Positions 10,701 to 20,712 of a DNA stretch of 64,000 bases are shown here, piece by piece. The notes beneath the pieces were generated by a model, which worked only from the letters and a program-made list of their open reading frames with translations, made no database searches and had not been told where the DNA came from. The translations under genes and the position numbers were made by a program. The DNA comes from Physella acuta. Its lineage: Eukaryota > Mollusca > Gastropoda > Physidae. Numbering within the stretch: the stretch's first letter is position 1; every line of letters begins with the position of its first letter. The DNA lies in NCBI RefSeq assembly GCF_028476545.1, contig NW_026731616.1, positions 215,001 to 279,000 on the forward strand, written 5' to 3'.

Positions 10701-11501
10701 ATGTGTGAGTAGTGGAAGAAGCTACAGTTTGAAATATGTGAGTGCAATGATTGGATTAATTATAACTTAAAATATATACTACTACGTTGAAAAGTAATGG
10801 GAGTCTTGATATAAGTGATTTTAGTTGCCTGTGATCTAAAATAAAATTTTTGGACAGTAAAAGGTCATGTGACTTTGTCGGTATTTGTACCCATATTAAC
10901 GTAAACGGTGATTCACTAAAAAAAAATTCATTATCTTCATTTTACATAGACCGAAAGTACGTACTTTAATAAAAAAAACAAAAAACTACACTCTCATATA
11001 TAGAGACACATGTAAATTCTCTAAAGCCAGTCTCTCTAAAACACGATTAAGAAACAAGGAATTGAGAAACGAATATTTCTCTAAAACAGTCGCACTAAAA
11101 ACATAATTAAGAAACACATAATTCTCTAAAGCAAGTCACTTTAAACATGACGAAGAGAGCAATTTTTTCAGCCACATTGTCAGCCGCTATGGCCCGTTGG
11201 TAAAACATAAGGGACTGTTCGGTCTTGCGACAAAATACGTTCTCATACCATAAACCAAATAGATAAAAAAATATATATACTGTACATTGTTTAAAACTTC
11301 CAAAAATTTCCAAGATGTTTGTTTCAATACACGTAGGCACAAATTTGCAATGATACACATTTAGAAAAAATGTAATTAAAAAAAATAACAATGCAGTTAT
11401 AATGAAACAAGTAAAAGGTAGATTCAGTTCTGAAACTCACCTTGGGAGGTCTGCAGAGAACCCAACACCACAAGAACTGTGACAAATATAGCGGCGTTCA
11501 T
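7750..11501 (-). CDS. Secreted eight-cysteine peptide, paralogue 2 (three exons)
   Basis: Exons on the minus strand: 11501-11441, 10650-10560 and 7831-7750, with junctions AAG|GTGAGT, TTGCTAG|G, CAT|GTAAGT and GTTTCAG|G. They join in the same phases as paralogue 1 into 77 residues. Residues 1-20 are a signal peptide (begins MNAAIFVTVL). The mature part keeps CFVDPC and NYCGGC and exactly the same eight-cysteine spacing, while non-cysteine positions differ at many sites, so the pair is constrained by structure. Exon 2 is 91 nt in both genes. AATAAA follows the stop (7733-7738) and a TATA-like box precedes the ATG. Both genes point the same way about 1.8 kb apart, so this is a tandem duplication. 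Function not identified. Confidence 0.85.
7840..9055. other. First part of intron 2 region of paralogue 2, no gene seen
   Basis: AT-rich. The only structure is a direct duplication of ~45 bp at about 8680-8765 (GGTTACGGGGTCTAAATACG twice) and A-rich tracts to 8840. Confidence 0.6.
9060..10560. repeat. Minisatellite, ~40-46-bp unit, touching the exon 2 donor of paralogue 2
   Basis: About 34 units of the type ACGTCACAAAGCTAACGACT-TACATGC-(AGA)CTATGACCCACATAGTT. On the gene strand almost every unit contains ATGTAAGTCGTTAGC, which is the sequence at the exon 2 donor (CAT|GTAAGTCGTTAGC). The array reaches the exon boundary at 10560 without a gap. Confidence 0.95.
10651..11440. other. Intron 1 of paralogue 2, nothing further seen
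   Basis: AT-rich sequence with a short loosely repeated motif (TTAAGAAACA...ATTCTCTAAA, 11020-11150). No exon or known repeat recognised. Confidence 0.55.
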
Positions 11502-11544
11502 TCTCGATGTTCTAGACAAGTAGACGACGTTTCAAGCATTCTGG

Positions 11545-11552
11545 CTTAAATA
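11545..11552 (-). promoter_or_regulatory. TATA-like box of paralogue 2
   Basis: TATTTAAG on the minus strand 44 bases before the ATG. The surrounding ~150 bases are conserved at the orphan exon near 30.6 kb, where the box reads TATTAAAG. Confidence 0.5.
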
Positions 11553-11659
11553 CCTTGATAGGTTCGCGAGTAGTCGCACATTAACATACTCCGCACACTG
11601 ATAAGAACAAAAACACACACAGCCTTATCTTTATATATTTAAATAGATTGTTTGTGCTA

Positions 11660-12235
11660 ATTACTTTCTCGTAAATGAAGTATAGAGAAAGTATTGTAAT
11701 CATGCAAAAACAAAAATTAAAAAATCGAGATTTTTGCAAATCTCGACGTTTTACACCTCCCTCAGTCGAAAAAAAACCCCATAGTTTTGCAATCTTGTCT
11801 GTATGTCTGTATGCCTGTATGTCTGATAACTTGAGTATTGTTACAGCTAGGTTGATGAAATTACATATATAAGTATTATATCAAATTTGTAGATGTGTAT
11901 AAACTTTTCAGCGATTTCCGAAAACCGAAAGTGGAACTTTTTCTACTTTCAATATTTGAAAAGCCTATAACTGGAGTACTATTTCAGATAGATAAATGAA
12001 CTTTCACAAGTAAGTAAAAGATCAAATTCTCTTCCTTCTATCAAATTTTGAGTAATCTCGCTATTTCCGATTTCTAAAAAAATGAATGTGAATTTATAAA
12101 GTACTAATAATATTCCACACTATTATAAACATTTTAAGTGATTAAAAATGAATTTAAAATATTGTCTATATCCTACGTTACCACCCCTCCCCGTAGTGTT
12201 ATGTACGAATATGCGAGAAAGTTTAGGGGAGATCA
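11660..12235. repeat. Dispersed repeat with ACTTTCTCG ends
   Basis: Left end ACTTTCTCGTAAATGAAGTA and right end CGAGAAAGTTT are inverted. The inner GTATTGTAATC...GCAAATCTCGACGTTTTACA recurs at 27630-27720. CTGTATGTCTG repeats near 11800. A non-autonomous DNA transposon is likely; superfamily not assigned. Confidence 0.5.
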
Positions 12236-12584
12236 CTCCAGGTTTATTTTTATTTAGTTTACTCTAAAATATTCACACTTTTTAATGTTCTTTCGTGATT
12301 GGTTTTTTCACTGAGGCCAGTGCAGGGCCTTGCCTGGATGGCTAGTATGTTTAAATATTAAATCACTAAAGAATAAAATAAAAATGATTGTTTTAATTTG
12401 ATGCTTTTGGCTGATATTTGATTAGGTACATGTATATGTGCTTTTAAGACTATATTTTGTAGTTGTCTGCAGATTCAAATACTTGATCGTAATGTGTGTG
12501 TATAGAAATTAAATGAAGAAAGTAAAATGGTTTACAACTAAATATATACAACATAATAATCATAAGGGGATGCAACTCTGTTAC

Positions 12585-12785
12585 TTTCGTCGGCTTAGTT
12601 CACTGCTGCCCTATCCTCGTCTTTGAAGACAAAAGTTGACATTGTGGCGACCCATGGACAGAAACATGGAACGACTGAAGAATAGGGTCGTTGTAAAACT
12701 GATCTATCCTTCCGTGTATCCTAAATGTTCTATGACACCAAAGCTGACCCCGGGCGATGTGCATTACCTGGATTTGGTCAATCTG
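12585..12785 (-). repeat. Exon-like segment related to parts of two LINE copies
   Basis: Aligns over ~190 bases with 24770-24955 and (inverted) with 33545-33725. On the minus strand it is open from an acceptor-like TTTTTGCAG to a TGA near 12598. Cysteine positions are only partly shared between copies, so coding function is doubtful. Confidence 0.45.
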
Positions 12786-12799
12786 CAAAAATCTCGATT

Positions 12800-13500
12800 T
12801 TTAAAATAGATTTGATCCCTTTAGGGATCCAGAAATACATGTACAAAATATAATTAACCATAATACGTGTTAATGCAAGAAATCTAAATTGACCGAAATA
12901 ATCTTATAACAAAGCTAAGGTGTTAATTGTTTTAAAGAAAATATAATTCTAAGTAATTATAATGTCGAATTCATCATTGTAACAAAACTACATATATATC
13001 CTAATTACTTTAATATCATTTATATAAAGTAATACAATTTAGAACACTCAATTGCGTTTATTTTATTTATTTTTTTTCTGCTTGATCATTTTAGCTATTT
13101 ATTTATAAGTTATATCCCTTGAAAATTGTTTTTTTTTTATGATTTATAAACGGGAGATAAATCATTGCCTAATTCTGTGTTCAAATCAAATTCCTTCAAC
13201 ATCGATTGGCCACTAACTTGCAAAGTAAAAAGTTAATAAATTGGCTAACATCAGTTATTTACTATAGTAAAAGATCAATATAGTAATAACTATGGTTGTA
13301 GGTATTAATGTAAGGATCGATCGCAATTGACATATTTGACAAAGCAATCACTAAGTGAACACTGACAATTGATTGACTGGTATCAGCACTCATCATCGTT
13401 CACTTTTTAAAATAATTATAAAAAAAACTTAGTTAAGTAATGTTTTATTAGCATTATCAATGTTAGTATCACATACATTACTAGCCATGGTAGAATCCAA
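12800..13500 (-). repeat. Dispersed ~0.5-0.7-kb repeat, minus-strand copy
   Basis: Contains the hallmark TTTAGGGATCCAGAAAT, GGGAGATAAATCATTGCCTA and TTTACTATAGTAAAAGAT in reverse order relative to the copies at 14390 and 31780. AT-rich, no coding frame. Confidence 0.6.
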
Positions 13501-13533
13501 TATTTAATATTGGCAGACATGCAGTATAGAAAG

Positions 13534-13744
13534 CAGAGGCGTAGCGACCCTTCCCGGCGCCCGGGGACAAACTTTCGATTTGCACACCTCCCCCCCCCAA
13601 ACTTTTGATTTGCACCCCTCCCTCAAACTTTCAAATTGCACCCCCCTCAAACTTTTGATTACATTTTCCAACCCATTTTGGCGCCCCCTAAGGTCGGCGC
13701 CCGGGGACATATCCCCCCGCCCCTCCCCCCTCGCTACGCCCCTG
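13534..13744. mobile_element. hAT-like MITE with GGCGTAGCGA ends
   Basis: Ends CAGAGGCGTAGCGA and TCGCTACGCCCCTG are 13/14 inverted repeats. The interior has C-tract blocks alternating with AAACTTTCGATTTGCAC-like units. No 8-bp duplication is visible here, but the related element at 61221 has one. Confidence 0.65.
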
Positions 13745-13749
13745 CAACA

Positions 13750-14385
13750 AATGAGTCTAAAAACTTTGACGCAGATTGTTTAGATTATTTAACACAAGAC
13801 CTAATGTCTTTTAACAGTTTTTATTGTGTTCTTAACGTCTTTTTACTTGTTGGATATGGCAAATATTATGACTTAATTAAACCAACTCTCAAGGCAACGA
13901 TGTCTTCTTCTTCGATGACAATGCATTAATTAGATAGACAATTATTAGTTATAATTAAATTTTAACATTTTTAATTTCCGTAACACACCTCATGCGATTT
14001 TTCTTTCAACCTGTTTATTTATATTTATGTTGAAATCTAAATATTATTTTTATATTGTTTTTTTTTACTTGAATGTATATACAACAATGTATCAATGTGC
14101 ATTATAAGTAGCTTGTTATTCTTTATCAATTAACATACTATACAGTGTTTAAAACGTTTAAATGTGTAATTTTTCCTTAACTAAGTACGTGGCCGTCTTC
14201 TTGTGTTTATGTAATAGGCTTACATAATAGACAGTAAAGTATCATATTTTATCTTTTGTTGTTGTCGTGTAGTTGTAGGTGTAGTAGAATCTGATTAGTA
14301 GTAGAATATAACAGAAGGTAGTTGATGAAATATAGTACTTTTGGAGTTCGGGCATATCGAGTCTTGTGGTATTAAGGTATCGAAG
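13750..14385. other. AT-rich stretch, no gene seen
   Basis: No splice-flanked open frame, no SINE boxes and no tandem structure recognised. Confidence 0.5.
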
Positions 14386-14389
14386 TGTG

Positions 14390-15220
14390 TTGGCTGTTAA
14401 CGTGTAGCAGTAGGTCTAGTTAAATCGTTGTTGATTGGACGTATCGTTTGTAGAGTTTGGTGAAGTTAGGTGAGGTGGTGTCTTCGTTCTGGAGAATTGA
14501 GTCTGTTGATTTTTAGGTACCGAAATTTGAAATGTGTTGTGGATGTAGTAGAGTTTACAGTTAACGCGAGTTAATTATTAATACTTACAATACTAGCTGT
14601 TATTACACTGATTTTTTTTTACTATAGTAAACATCTGAGTTAGATGTCCTATCTTTGAGTTTACTTTGCAAGTTAGCGGTTAGTCGAAGTTGAAAGAATT
14701 TAATATCATCGTAGAATTAGGCAATGAATTATCTCCCGTTTAATAATAAATTAAGGAATATTTGATTCAAGGGACATAACTCATAAATAAACAGCTAGCA
14801 TAATCACGCAGGATTACAATGAATAAAAAAAACACAAAACCTCGCTTTAAATTTCATTTTACACTGTATATATAGTAAGTCGTTTCATTTAATATGTATT
14901 CTTGTCAACAACATTAATTCGACTCATAGACTACTTAATAACTTAAGTTTATTTATAGAATAAACACATTAAATTAAATATAACATTTGATTGTACATTT
15001 AAGATTTCTAACTTCCATTAATTGTTTTTTAGCAGTTTTCTTCGTCTATTTCTGGATCCCTAACAATAAAGGGATAAATTCAATATTGACTGTCCGTCCG
15101 TCACATATAGAGACGCCCTTTATGGTTTCTCTTCACGTGAGTAAATATTTCAACATTTATTAAATATTCTCGAAATATATGCAAAACATGCAAATCTAAA
15201 CAACAACAACTGGGGTTACG
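14390..15220 (+). repeat. Dispersed repeat, long copy A (with empty LINE target)
   Basis: Matches 31780-32487 plus 34412-34640 almost throughout: GCTGTTAACGTGTAGCAGTA, ACTATAGTAAACATCTGAGT, TTATCTCCCGTTTAATA, TTCTGGATCCCTAACAATAA, TTGACTGTCCGTCCGTCACA. At 15070-15095 it reads straight through the site where the 32.5-kb copy carries a LINE. It is cut at its right by the Polinton fragment at 15221. Confidence 0.75.
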
Positions 15221-15421
15221 AGTAGTATATTAGGTCCCTTTTGGGTATTAAGGGGGATGCGGATGCGGATGCGGAGCAGGATGCGGAGCAAAGGTTATAT
15301 AGGAAAATACTCCCCCACCTGGGGGACCCGCAGGTACAACGAGATATAGTAAAATACTCTCCCACCTGGGTGAGTGGGTGAGCCGCAGGTACAACGACAT
15401 GTAGTAAAATACTCCCCCACC
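15221..15421. mobile_element. Terminal fragment of a second Polinton
   Basis: Begins AGTAGTATATTAGGTCCC, the same end as the whole element at 35725 (AGTAGTATAGTAGGTCCC), followed by the same layout: a short GC-rich repeat zone, then ATAGTAAAATACT and CCCCACCT blocks. Only about 200 bases remain; it is broken and older than the whole copy. It lies inside the dispersed repeat that begins at 14390. Confidence 0.75.
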
Positions 15422-15644
15422 TGTTTAATTTTTTAATTATTTTTTAATTTTTAATTTTAATTTAATTACTTTGTTTATATTTTGATTGTTTATTTTTTAA
15501 TTAGTTTAATTATTATTTTTTAAAATTTTAATTTGTTTAATTATTTTATTTTTTTAATTAGTTTGAATTTTTTAATTATTATTTTTTATTTTTTTTTAAT
15601 TTTAACATTTTTTATGAAGTATCAAGTTCTGCGGTGTAACATTT
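15422..15644. other. AT-rich low-complexity stretch
   Basis: TTTTTAATTATTTT-type sequence; nothing further seen. Confidence 0.7.
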
Positions 15645-15865
15645 TCGTATTTTAACACGTTTTTCTTAACTCAGCTTCGCGTTTGTTTGTTTGTTGTTAA
15701 AATTGACATCGAAAATTAGCCCACGTCTGATTGCTCTAGAGATCTGAAATTTGGCATGCAGGCTACTTTCGCCTAACAATTTCAGATGCAATCATAAAAA
15801 CTAGCAATTAGAGACCGTAATTAGCTTAATTTAATTACGCCCCAAGGACCATAAAATTGAGGACA
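15645..15865 (+). repeat. Direct repeat, left copy (partner 16540-16755)
   Basis: About 215 bases match the partner closely (AGCTTCGCGTTTGTTTG, TTGCTCTAGAGATCTGAAAT, CAATTTCAGATGCAATCATA). The two copies flank a truncated tRNA and a foldback element. Confidence 0.85.
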
Positions 15866-15941
15866 TGATTTCTAAAGATACCGACAAGACTGGAGGCCTA
15901 TTGACACAGTTACTTCGGCCCCAATCGATGTGAGCGCGCTG

Positions 15942-16000
15942 GCCGTGATCGTATAGTGGTTAGTACTTCGCGTTGTGGCCGCGACAACCCAGGTTCACAA
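15942..16000 (+). tRNA. Truncated tRNA-His (GTG) pseudogene
   Basis: GCCGTGATCGTATAGTGGTT, the anticodon loop TTGTGGC (anticodon GTG) and part of the T arm (GGTTCA) match a eukaryotic tRNA-His. The sequence then turns into T9 and unrelated DNA, so the T-arm 3' half and acceptor strand are missing. It cannot fold as a full tRNA. It could be a SINE head or a retroposed fragment. Confidence 0.8.
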
Positions 16001-16184
16001 TTTTTTTTTAAATTTTGGACCCCCCCCCCCTCCCGTCCACAAAAATCTACTTTTTTCCTTATACAAGTCCATATGCGTCCACAAAAGTCAGTTTTTTTCG
16101 GACCCCCCCCCCCCCCCCCGCGTGTGGACGTCATAAATGGATGACCCCTTAGATAAAGTTGAAAATAAACTATATAATTTTTTT

Positions 16185-16540
16185 TTTTTTTAAAACCACG
16201 TTTTTCATGTGTAGCAACGGACTAAAAAGGAGAAAATAAAATACTTAAAAAAAACTTTTTAAAAAACCACGTTTTTCTTGAGGACTAAAAAGTAGAAAAT
16301 AAATTTTTCTTTTGTGCTTCCTCGACCTGTGCAGATTCTTGTGATGACTGACAAAAAACGTGGGTCGGGCAGATGGGTCGGGAAATTTGATGGTGAACGT
16401 ACCCACGTTTTTTGTCAGTCATCACAAGAATCTGCACAGCTCGAGGAAGCACAAAAGAAAAATTTATTTTCTACTTTTTAGTCCACAAGAAAAACGTGTT
16501 TTTTTTAAAAAGTTTTTTTTAAGTATTTTATTTTAACACG
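16185..16540. repeat. Foldback repeat, copy 3 (best-preserved)
   Basis: Arms ~16245-16362 and 16402-16525 are near-perfect inverted copies (e.g. GTGATGACTGACAAAAAACG against CGTTTTTTGTCAGTCATCAC) round a ~40-base loop. Outer motifs match copies 1, 2 and 4. Confidence 0.85.
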
Positions 16541-16755
16541 TTTTTATTAACGCAGCTTCGCGTTTGTTTGTTGTTAAAATTGACAACGAAAATTAGCCCA
16601 CTTCTGATTGCTCTAGAGATCTGAAATTCGGCATGCAGGCTATTTTCGCCTAACAATTTCAGATGCAATCATAAAAACTAGCAATTAGAGACCTAAATTA
16701 GCTTAATTAAGTTACGCCCCTAGGACCCTAAAAGAGAGGACAAGATTTCTCAAAA
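16541..16755 (+). repeat. Direct repeat, right copy (partner 15645-15865)
   Basis: See the left copy. It adjoins the foldback element directly. Confidence 0.85.
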
Positions 16756-16831
16756 AACGCATGTAAATTTATAAAGTACTAATAATATCCCGCACATTTA
16801 TACACATTTTATTAGGCGTTCGCTTGGTGTG

Positions 16832-17078
16832 GGACGGAGTGGTCTAGCGGTAGAGAGCTGGACTGCTAACCCGTTAGTCTCGAGGTTCGAATCCGAGTTC
16901 AAGTCAGTAGACCGTCCCTGAGTCCACCCAACTATGATGGGTACCTAACTCCTGTTAGGGAAAGTAAAGGCGGCTGGGCATAGTGCTGACCACACTATCT
17001 CTTCAAATGCCGAGGTCACAGAAACAAGTGAACTCTACTTTACTTGCCCCATAGACCGTCAGGTTTGAAAGAGAAACT
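16832..17078 (+). mobile_element. tRNA-derived SINE, intact-looking
   Basis: Head with A box TGGTCTAGCGGTAGAG and B box GGTTCGAATCC (serine-type tRNA origin), then GGGTACCTAACTCCTG, AAAGTAAAGGCGGCTGGGCA and the 3' core GGTCACAGAAACAAGTGAACTC...TTGCCCCATAGACCGTCAGG. The 3' core resembles conserved metazoan SINE domains (Nin-type, from memory). Best reference copy in the window for those at 5286, 38790 and 58531. Confidence 0.85.
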
Positions 17079-17309
17079 TTTCACTTGGTGTGCAATTCTT
17101 TTTTTTTATTACCACGTTTTTTTTTAATGTTTTACAGTGTAATGCTTAAGGTGGGTGGAGAATCGACAGTTAATCTGTTCGAGGAGGGATGGACGGTGGG
17201 CCAACTACCTAAAAGCTTTCAAAAACCTTTTGATCCTTTTTATTTTGATAAAAAATCCTCTAAATTTTTATGTATTTAAAAACACTTAGTCAAGTCATAC
17301 TTAATCAAG

Positions 17310-17640
17310 TCATTAGATAAAGTAGAAAATAAACTATATAAATTTAAAAACCACGTTTTTCATGTGTAGCAACAGGACTAAAAAGGAGAAAATAAAATAC
17401 TTAAAAAAAACTTTAAAAAAAAACCACGTTTTTCTTGTGGACTAAAAAGTAGAAAATAAATTTTTCTTCCGACCCTAGGGGATCTACCAATGACTGCTCG
17501 TACATTTTGTGCTTCCTCGAGCTGTGCAGGTTCTTGTGATGACTGTTCATACATTTGATGACAAAAGACGTGGGTCGGGCAGATTTATGATTAAAGCGAA
17601 AAGCACACAACACACGAATTTTGGAAATTTGATGGTGAAC
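17310..17640. repeat. Foldback repeat, copy 4 (one arm mostly)
   Basis: Repeats CCACGTTTTTCATGTGTAGC, GGACTAAAAAGTAGAAAATA and TTGTGCTTCCTCGAGCTGTG of copy 3. The second arm is largely lost after GTGGGTCGGGCAGAT. Confidence 0.75.
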
Positions 17641-17699
17641 GAATTTTGAGGTTAGTTAATAGCTTGCTATTTCACACATCGCATTAAAACAATTAATAC

Positions 17700-17853
17700 A
17701 AAATAAATAATTTTAATTATACAGGAAAATCGTATTTTGGTGTTTATTGATTTCCTCACTAATTTTGACTTTTTTAATTCTACAGGGGTCGCGGGTCACT
17801 TACTTTTTATAGAAGGAGGTCGCCACTTGAAACACTTTGGGAACCTATGCCTC
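17700..17853 (+). mobile_element. 3' end fragment of a hAT element
   Basis: Matches the right end of the hAT at 59331-61160: TTATTGATTTCC, GGGGTCGCGGGTCACTTA, GTCGCCACTTGAAA...GGGAACC. Only the terminal ~150 bases are present. Confidence 0.8.
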
Positions 17854-17879
17854 AGAGCCTGCTCAGTCATATATATCAG

Positions 17880-18455
17880 TCGCTTTTGATCCTTATATTA
17901 AAGACTTTTAATCAAAGTTGTTATGCTACTGCTACTCTTTCACAATAGCAAAAAGCTGATATAGGCCTATTTGCAGTTTTGGAGTTTAATTTGTAAGTAA
18001 GCGATTCATCTAATATTCTAAGTTGAAGGAATTTTATAAGAACGTAGAATTTAATTGAATTTTCGCCCGTTTAGTAATATATTAAAAGAGAAAGTAATTC
18101 AAGGGAGAGAACTATTAGGAAAAAGGCTAAATTAAACTAGCTTAGCTAATACGGGCATATTAACAAAATACACGGTTTTCAATTGATTTAAAGTATAGCA
18201 ATAATTTACTGCTAATACCACTTATGTAATTGTTAAACATAACTTGTTAACTACTTTAAACTTTTTTTTTTGCTTGAAAAACGAAAAAGCTTTGACATTA
18301 GCTTTATTTAAACATTATTTCATTTAAGTGAGAAATATTTCTTTAATCAGTGATACTTGTGACTCGTCTTGCTTCAATATATCTGAATCCATAATGATGG
18401 GACATCCTTTTTAAATATAGTGTGACGGTGTTAACCCAGGGGTAGGTAACCTGCG
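17880..18455. other. AT-rich stretch with dispersed-repeat traces
   Basis: Carries degenerate GTTGAAGGAATTTTATAAGA and TTCAAGGGAGAGAACTATTA motifs of the dispersed family seen at 14390. No gene seen. Confidence 0.4.
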
Positions 18456-18459
18456 AGAT

Positions 18460-19706
18460 GTGACACTCTTCAGTTCTTGGAGGAAACTTTGCATCTTCTA
18501 GGCATTGATATCCACCTGTGATTTGTCGAAGAAGAAGCAGGTGATGTGTGAGCACTCTTCAGTTCTTGGAGGAAACTTTGCACCTTCTAGGCATTGATAT
18601 CGATCTGTGATTTGTCAAAGAAGAAGCAGGTGATGTGTGAGCACTCTTCAGTTCTTAAAGGAAACTTTGCACATTCAATGAAATTGATATACACCTGTGA
18701 TTTGTCAGAGAAGAAGCAGGTGATGTGTGAGCACTCTTCAGTGCTTGGAGGAAACTTTGCATCTTCTAGGCATTGATATCCACATGTGTTTTGTCAAAGA
18801 AGAAGCAGGTGATGTGTGAGCACTCTTCAGTTCTTGGAGGAAACTTTGAACCTTCTCGGCATTGATATCCACCTGTGATTTGTCAAAGAAGAAGCAGGTG
18901 ATGTGTGAGCACTCTTCAGTTCTTGGAGGAAACTTTGAACCTTCTCGGCATTGATATCCACCTGTGATTTGTCAAAGAAGAAACAGGTGATGTGTGAGCA
19001 CTCTTCAGTTCTTGGAGGAAACTTTGCATCTTCTAGGCATTGATATCCACCTGTGATTTGTCAAAGAAGAAGCAGGTGATGTGTGAGCACTCTTCAGTTC
19101 TTTGAGGAAACTTTGCACCTTCTCGGCATTGATATCCACCTGTGATTTGTCAAAGAAAAAGCAGGTGAAGTGTGAGCACTCTTCAGTTCTTGGAGGAAAC
19201 TTTGCACCTTTTCGGCATTGATATCCACCTGTGATTTGTCAAAGAAAAAGCAGGTGAAGTGTGAGCACTCTTCAGTTCTTGGAGGAAACTTTGCACCTTT
19301 TTGGCATTGATATCCACCGGTGATTTGTCAAAGAAGAAGCAGGTGATGTGTGAGCACTCTTCAGTTTTTGGAGGAAACTTTGCACTTTCTAGCCATTGAT
19401 ATCCACCTGTGATTTGCCAAAGAAGAAGCAGGTGATGTGTGAGCACTTCAGTTCTTGGAGGAAACTTTGCACCTTTTCGGCATTGATATCCACCTGTGAT
19501 TTGTCAAAGAAAAAGCAGGTGAAGTGTGAGCACTCTTCAGTTCTTGGAGGAAACTTTGCACCTTTTCGGCATTGATATCCACCTGTGATTTGTCAAAGAA
19601 GAAGCAGGTGATGTGTGAGCACTCTTCAGTTCTTGGAGGAAACTTTGCACCTTCTCGGCATTGATATCCACCTGTGATTTGTTAAAGAAGAAGCAAGTGA
19701 TGTGTG
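18460..19706. repeat. Tandem array of an 89-bp exon-derived unit
   Basis: About 14 units of GCACTCTTCAGTTCTTGGAG...GAAGCAGGTGATGTGTGA. On the minus strand each unit is a copy of codons from the uL18m-like exon at 19707-19825 (ITCFFF, DKSQVDINAEKVQSFLQELK). Because 89 is not a multiple of three the frame shifts at each unit, so the array as a whole does not code. It starts inside the exon. Confidence 0.9.
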
Positions 19707-19825
19707 AGCACTCTTCAGTTCTTGGAGGAAACTTTGCACCTTCTCGGCATTGATATCCACCTGTGATTTGTTAAAGAAGAAGCAGGTGATGCCACTCTCC
19801 AGGCAGCGCTGAGCCAGGTCCCACG
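19707..19825 (-). pseudogene. Exon fragment resembling mitochondrial ribosomal protein uL18m (MRPL18)
   Basis: After an AG (minus strand, TACCAG|CG) the frame reads WDLAQRCLESGITCFFF and continues through DINAEKVQSFLQELKSA. LAQRCLESGI matches the conserved LAQRCLEAGI of animal MRPL18, near the C terminus of that mitochondrial large-subunit protein. The exon's downstream half has been tandemly amplified, so the expected C terminus is not reached: translation runs out of frame in the second unit and stops. No other MRPL18 exon was found upstream to 22 kb. It may be an isolated duplicated exon or the last exon of a damaged or remote gene. Confidence 0.55.
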
Positions 19826-19828
19826 CTG

Positions 19829-20712
19829 GTACTGGCCGACACGTCCGTACAGCTATAAAGTTGTACTGGCCGACACGTCCGTACAGCTATAAAGTTGTAC
19901 TTGCCGACACGTCCGTACAGCTATAAAGTTGTACTGGCCGACACGTCCGTACAGCTATAAAGTTGTACTGGCCGACACGTCCGTACAGCTATAAAGTTGT
20001 ACTGGCCGACACGTCCGTACAGCTATAAAGTTGTACTGGCCGACACGTCCGTACAGCTATAAAGTTGTACTGGCCGACACGTCCGTACAGCTATAAAGTT
20101 GTACTGGCCGACACGTCCGTACAGCTATAAAGTTGTACTGGCCGACACGTCCGTACAGCTATAAAGTTGTACTGGCCGACACGTCCGTACAGCTATAAAG
20201 TTGTACTGGCCGACACGTCCGTACAGCTATAAAGTTGTACTGGCCGACACGTCCGTACAGCTATAAAGTTGTACTGGCCGACACGTCCGTACAGCTATAA
20301 AGTTGTACTGGCCGACATGTCCGTACAGCTATAAAGTTGTACTGGCCGACACGTCCGTACAGCTATAAAGTTGTACTGGCCGACACGTCCGTACAGCTAT
20401 AAAGTTGTACTGGCCGACACGTCCGTACAGCTATAAAGTTGTACTGGCCGACACGTCCGTACAGCTATAAAGTTGTACTGGCCGACACGTCCGTACAGCT
20501 ATAAAGTTGTACTGGCCGACACGTTCGTACAGCTATAAAGTTGAACTGGCCGACACGTCCGTACAGCTATAAAGTTGTACTGGCCGACAAGTCCGTACAG
20601 CTATAAAGTTGTACTGGCCGAAACGTCCGTACAGCTATAAAGTTGTACTGGCCGACACGTCCGTACAGCTATAAAGTTGTACTGGCCGACACGTCCGTAC
20701 AGCTATAAAGAG
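19829..20712. repeat. Minisatellite, 34-bp unit
   Basis: About 26 near-identical copies of TACTGGCCGACACGTCCGTA-CAGCTATAAAGTTG. On the minus strand the array ends only 4 bases from the AG acceptor of the uL18m-like exon. High identity implies recent expansion. Confidence 0.97.

Noticed and set aside
13580-13929. Overlapping open frames near 13.6-13.9 kb
   Set aside because: They are within or run out of a C-tract MITE.
15942-16000. Functional tRNA-His gene
   Set aside because: The 3' half of the T arm and the acceptor strand are absent.
18343-19446. Possible repeat protein encoded by the 89-bp array
   Set aside because: The unit is not a multiple of three, so frames change each unit and stops recur.
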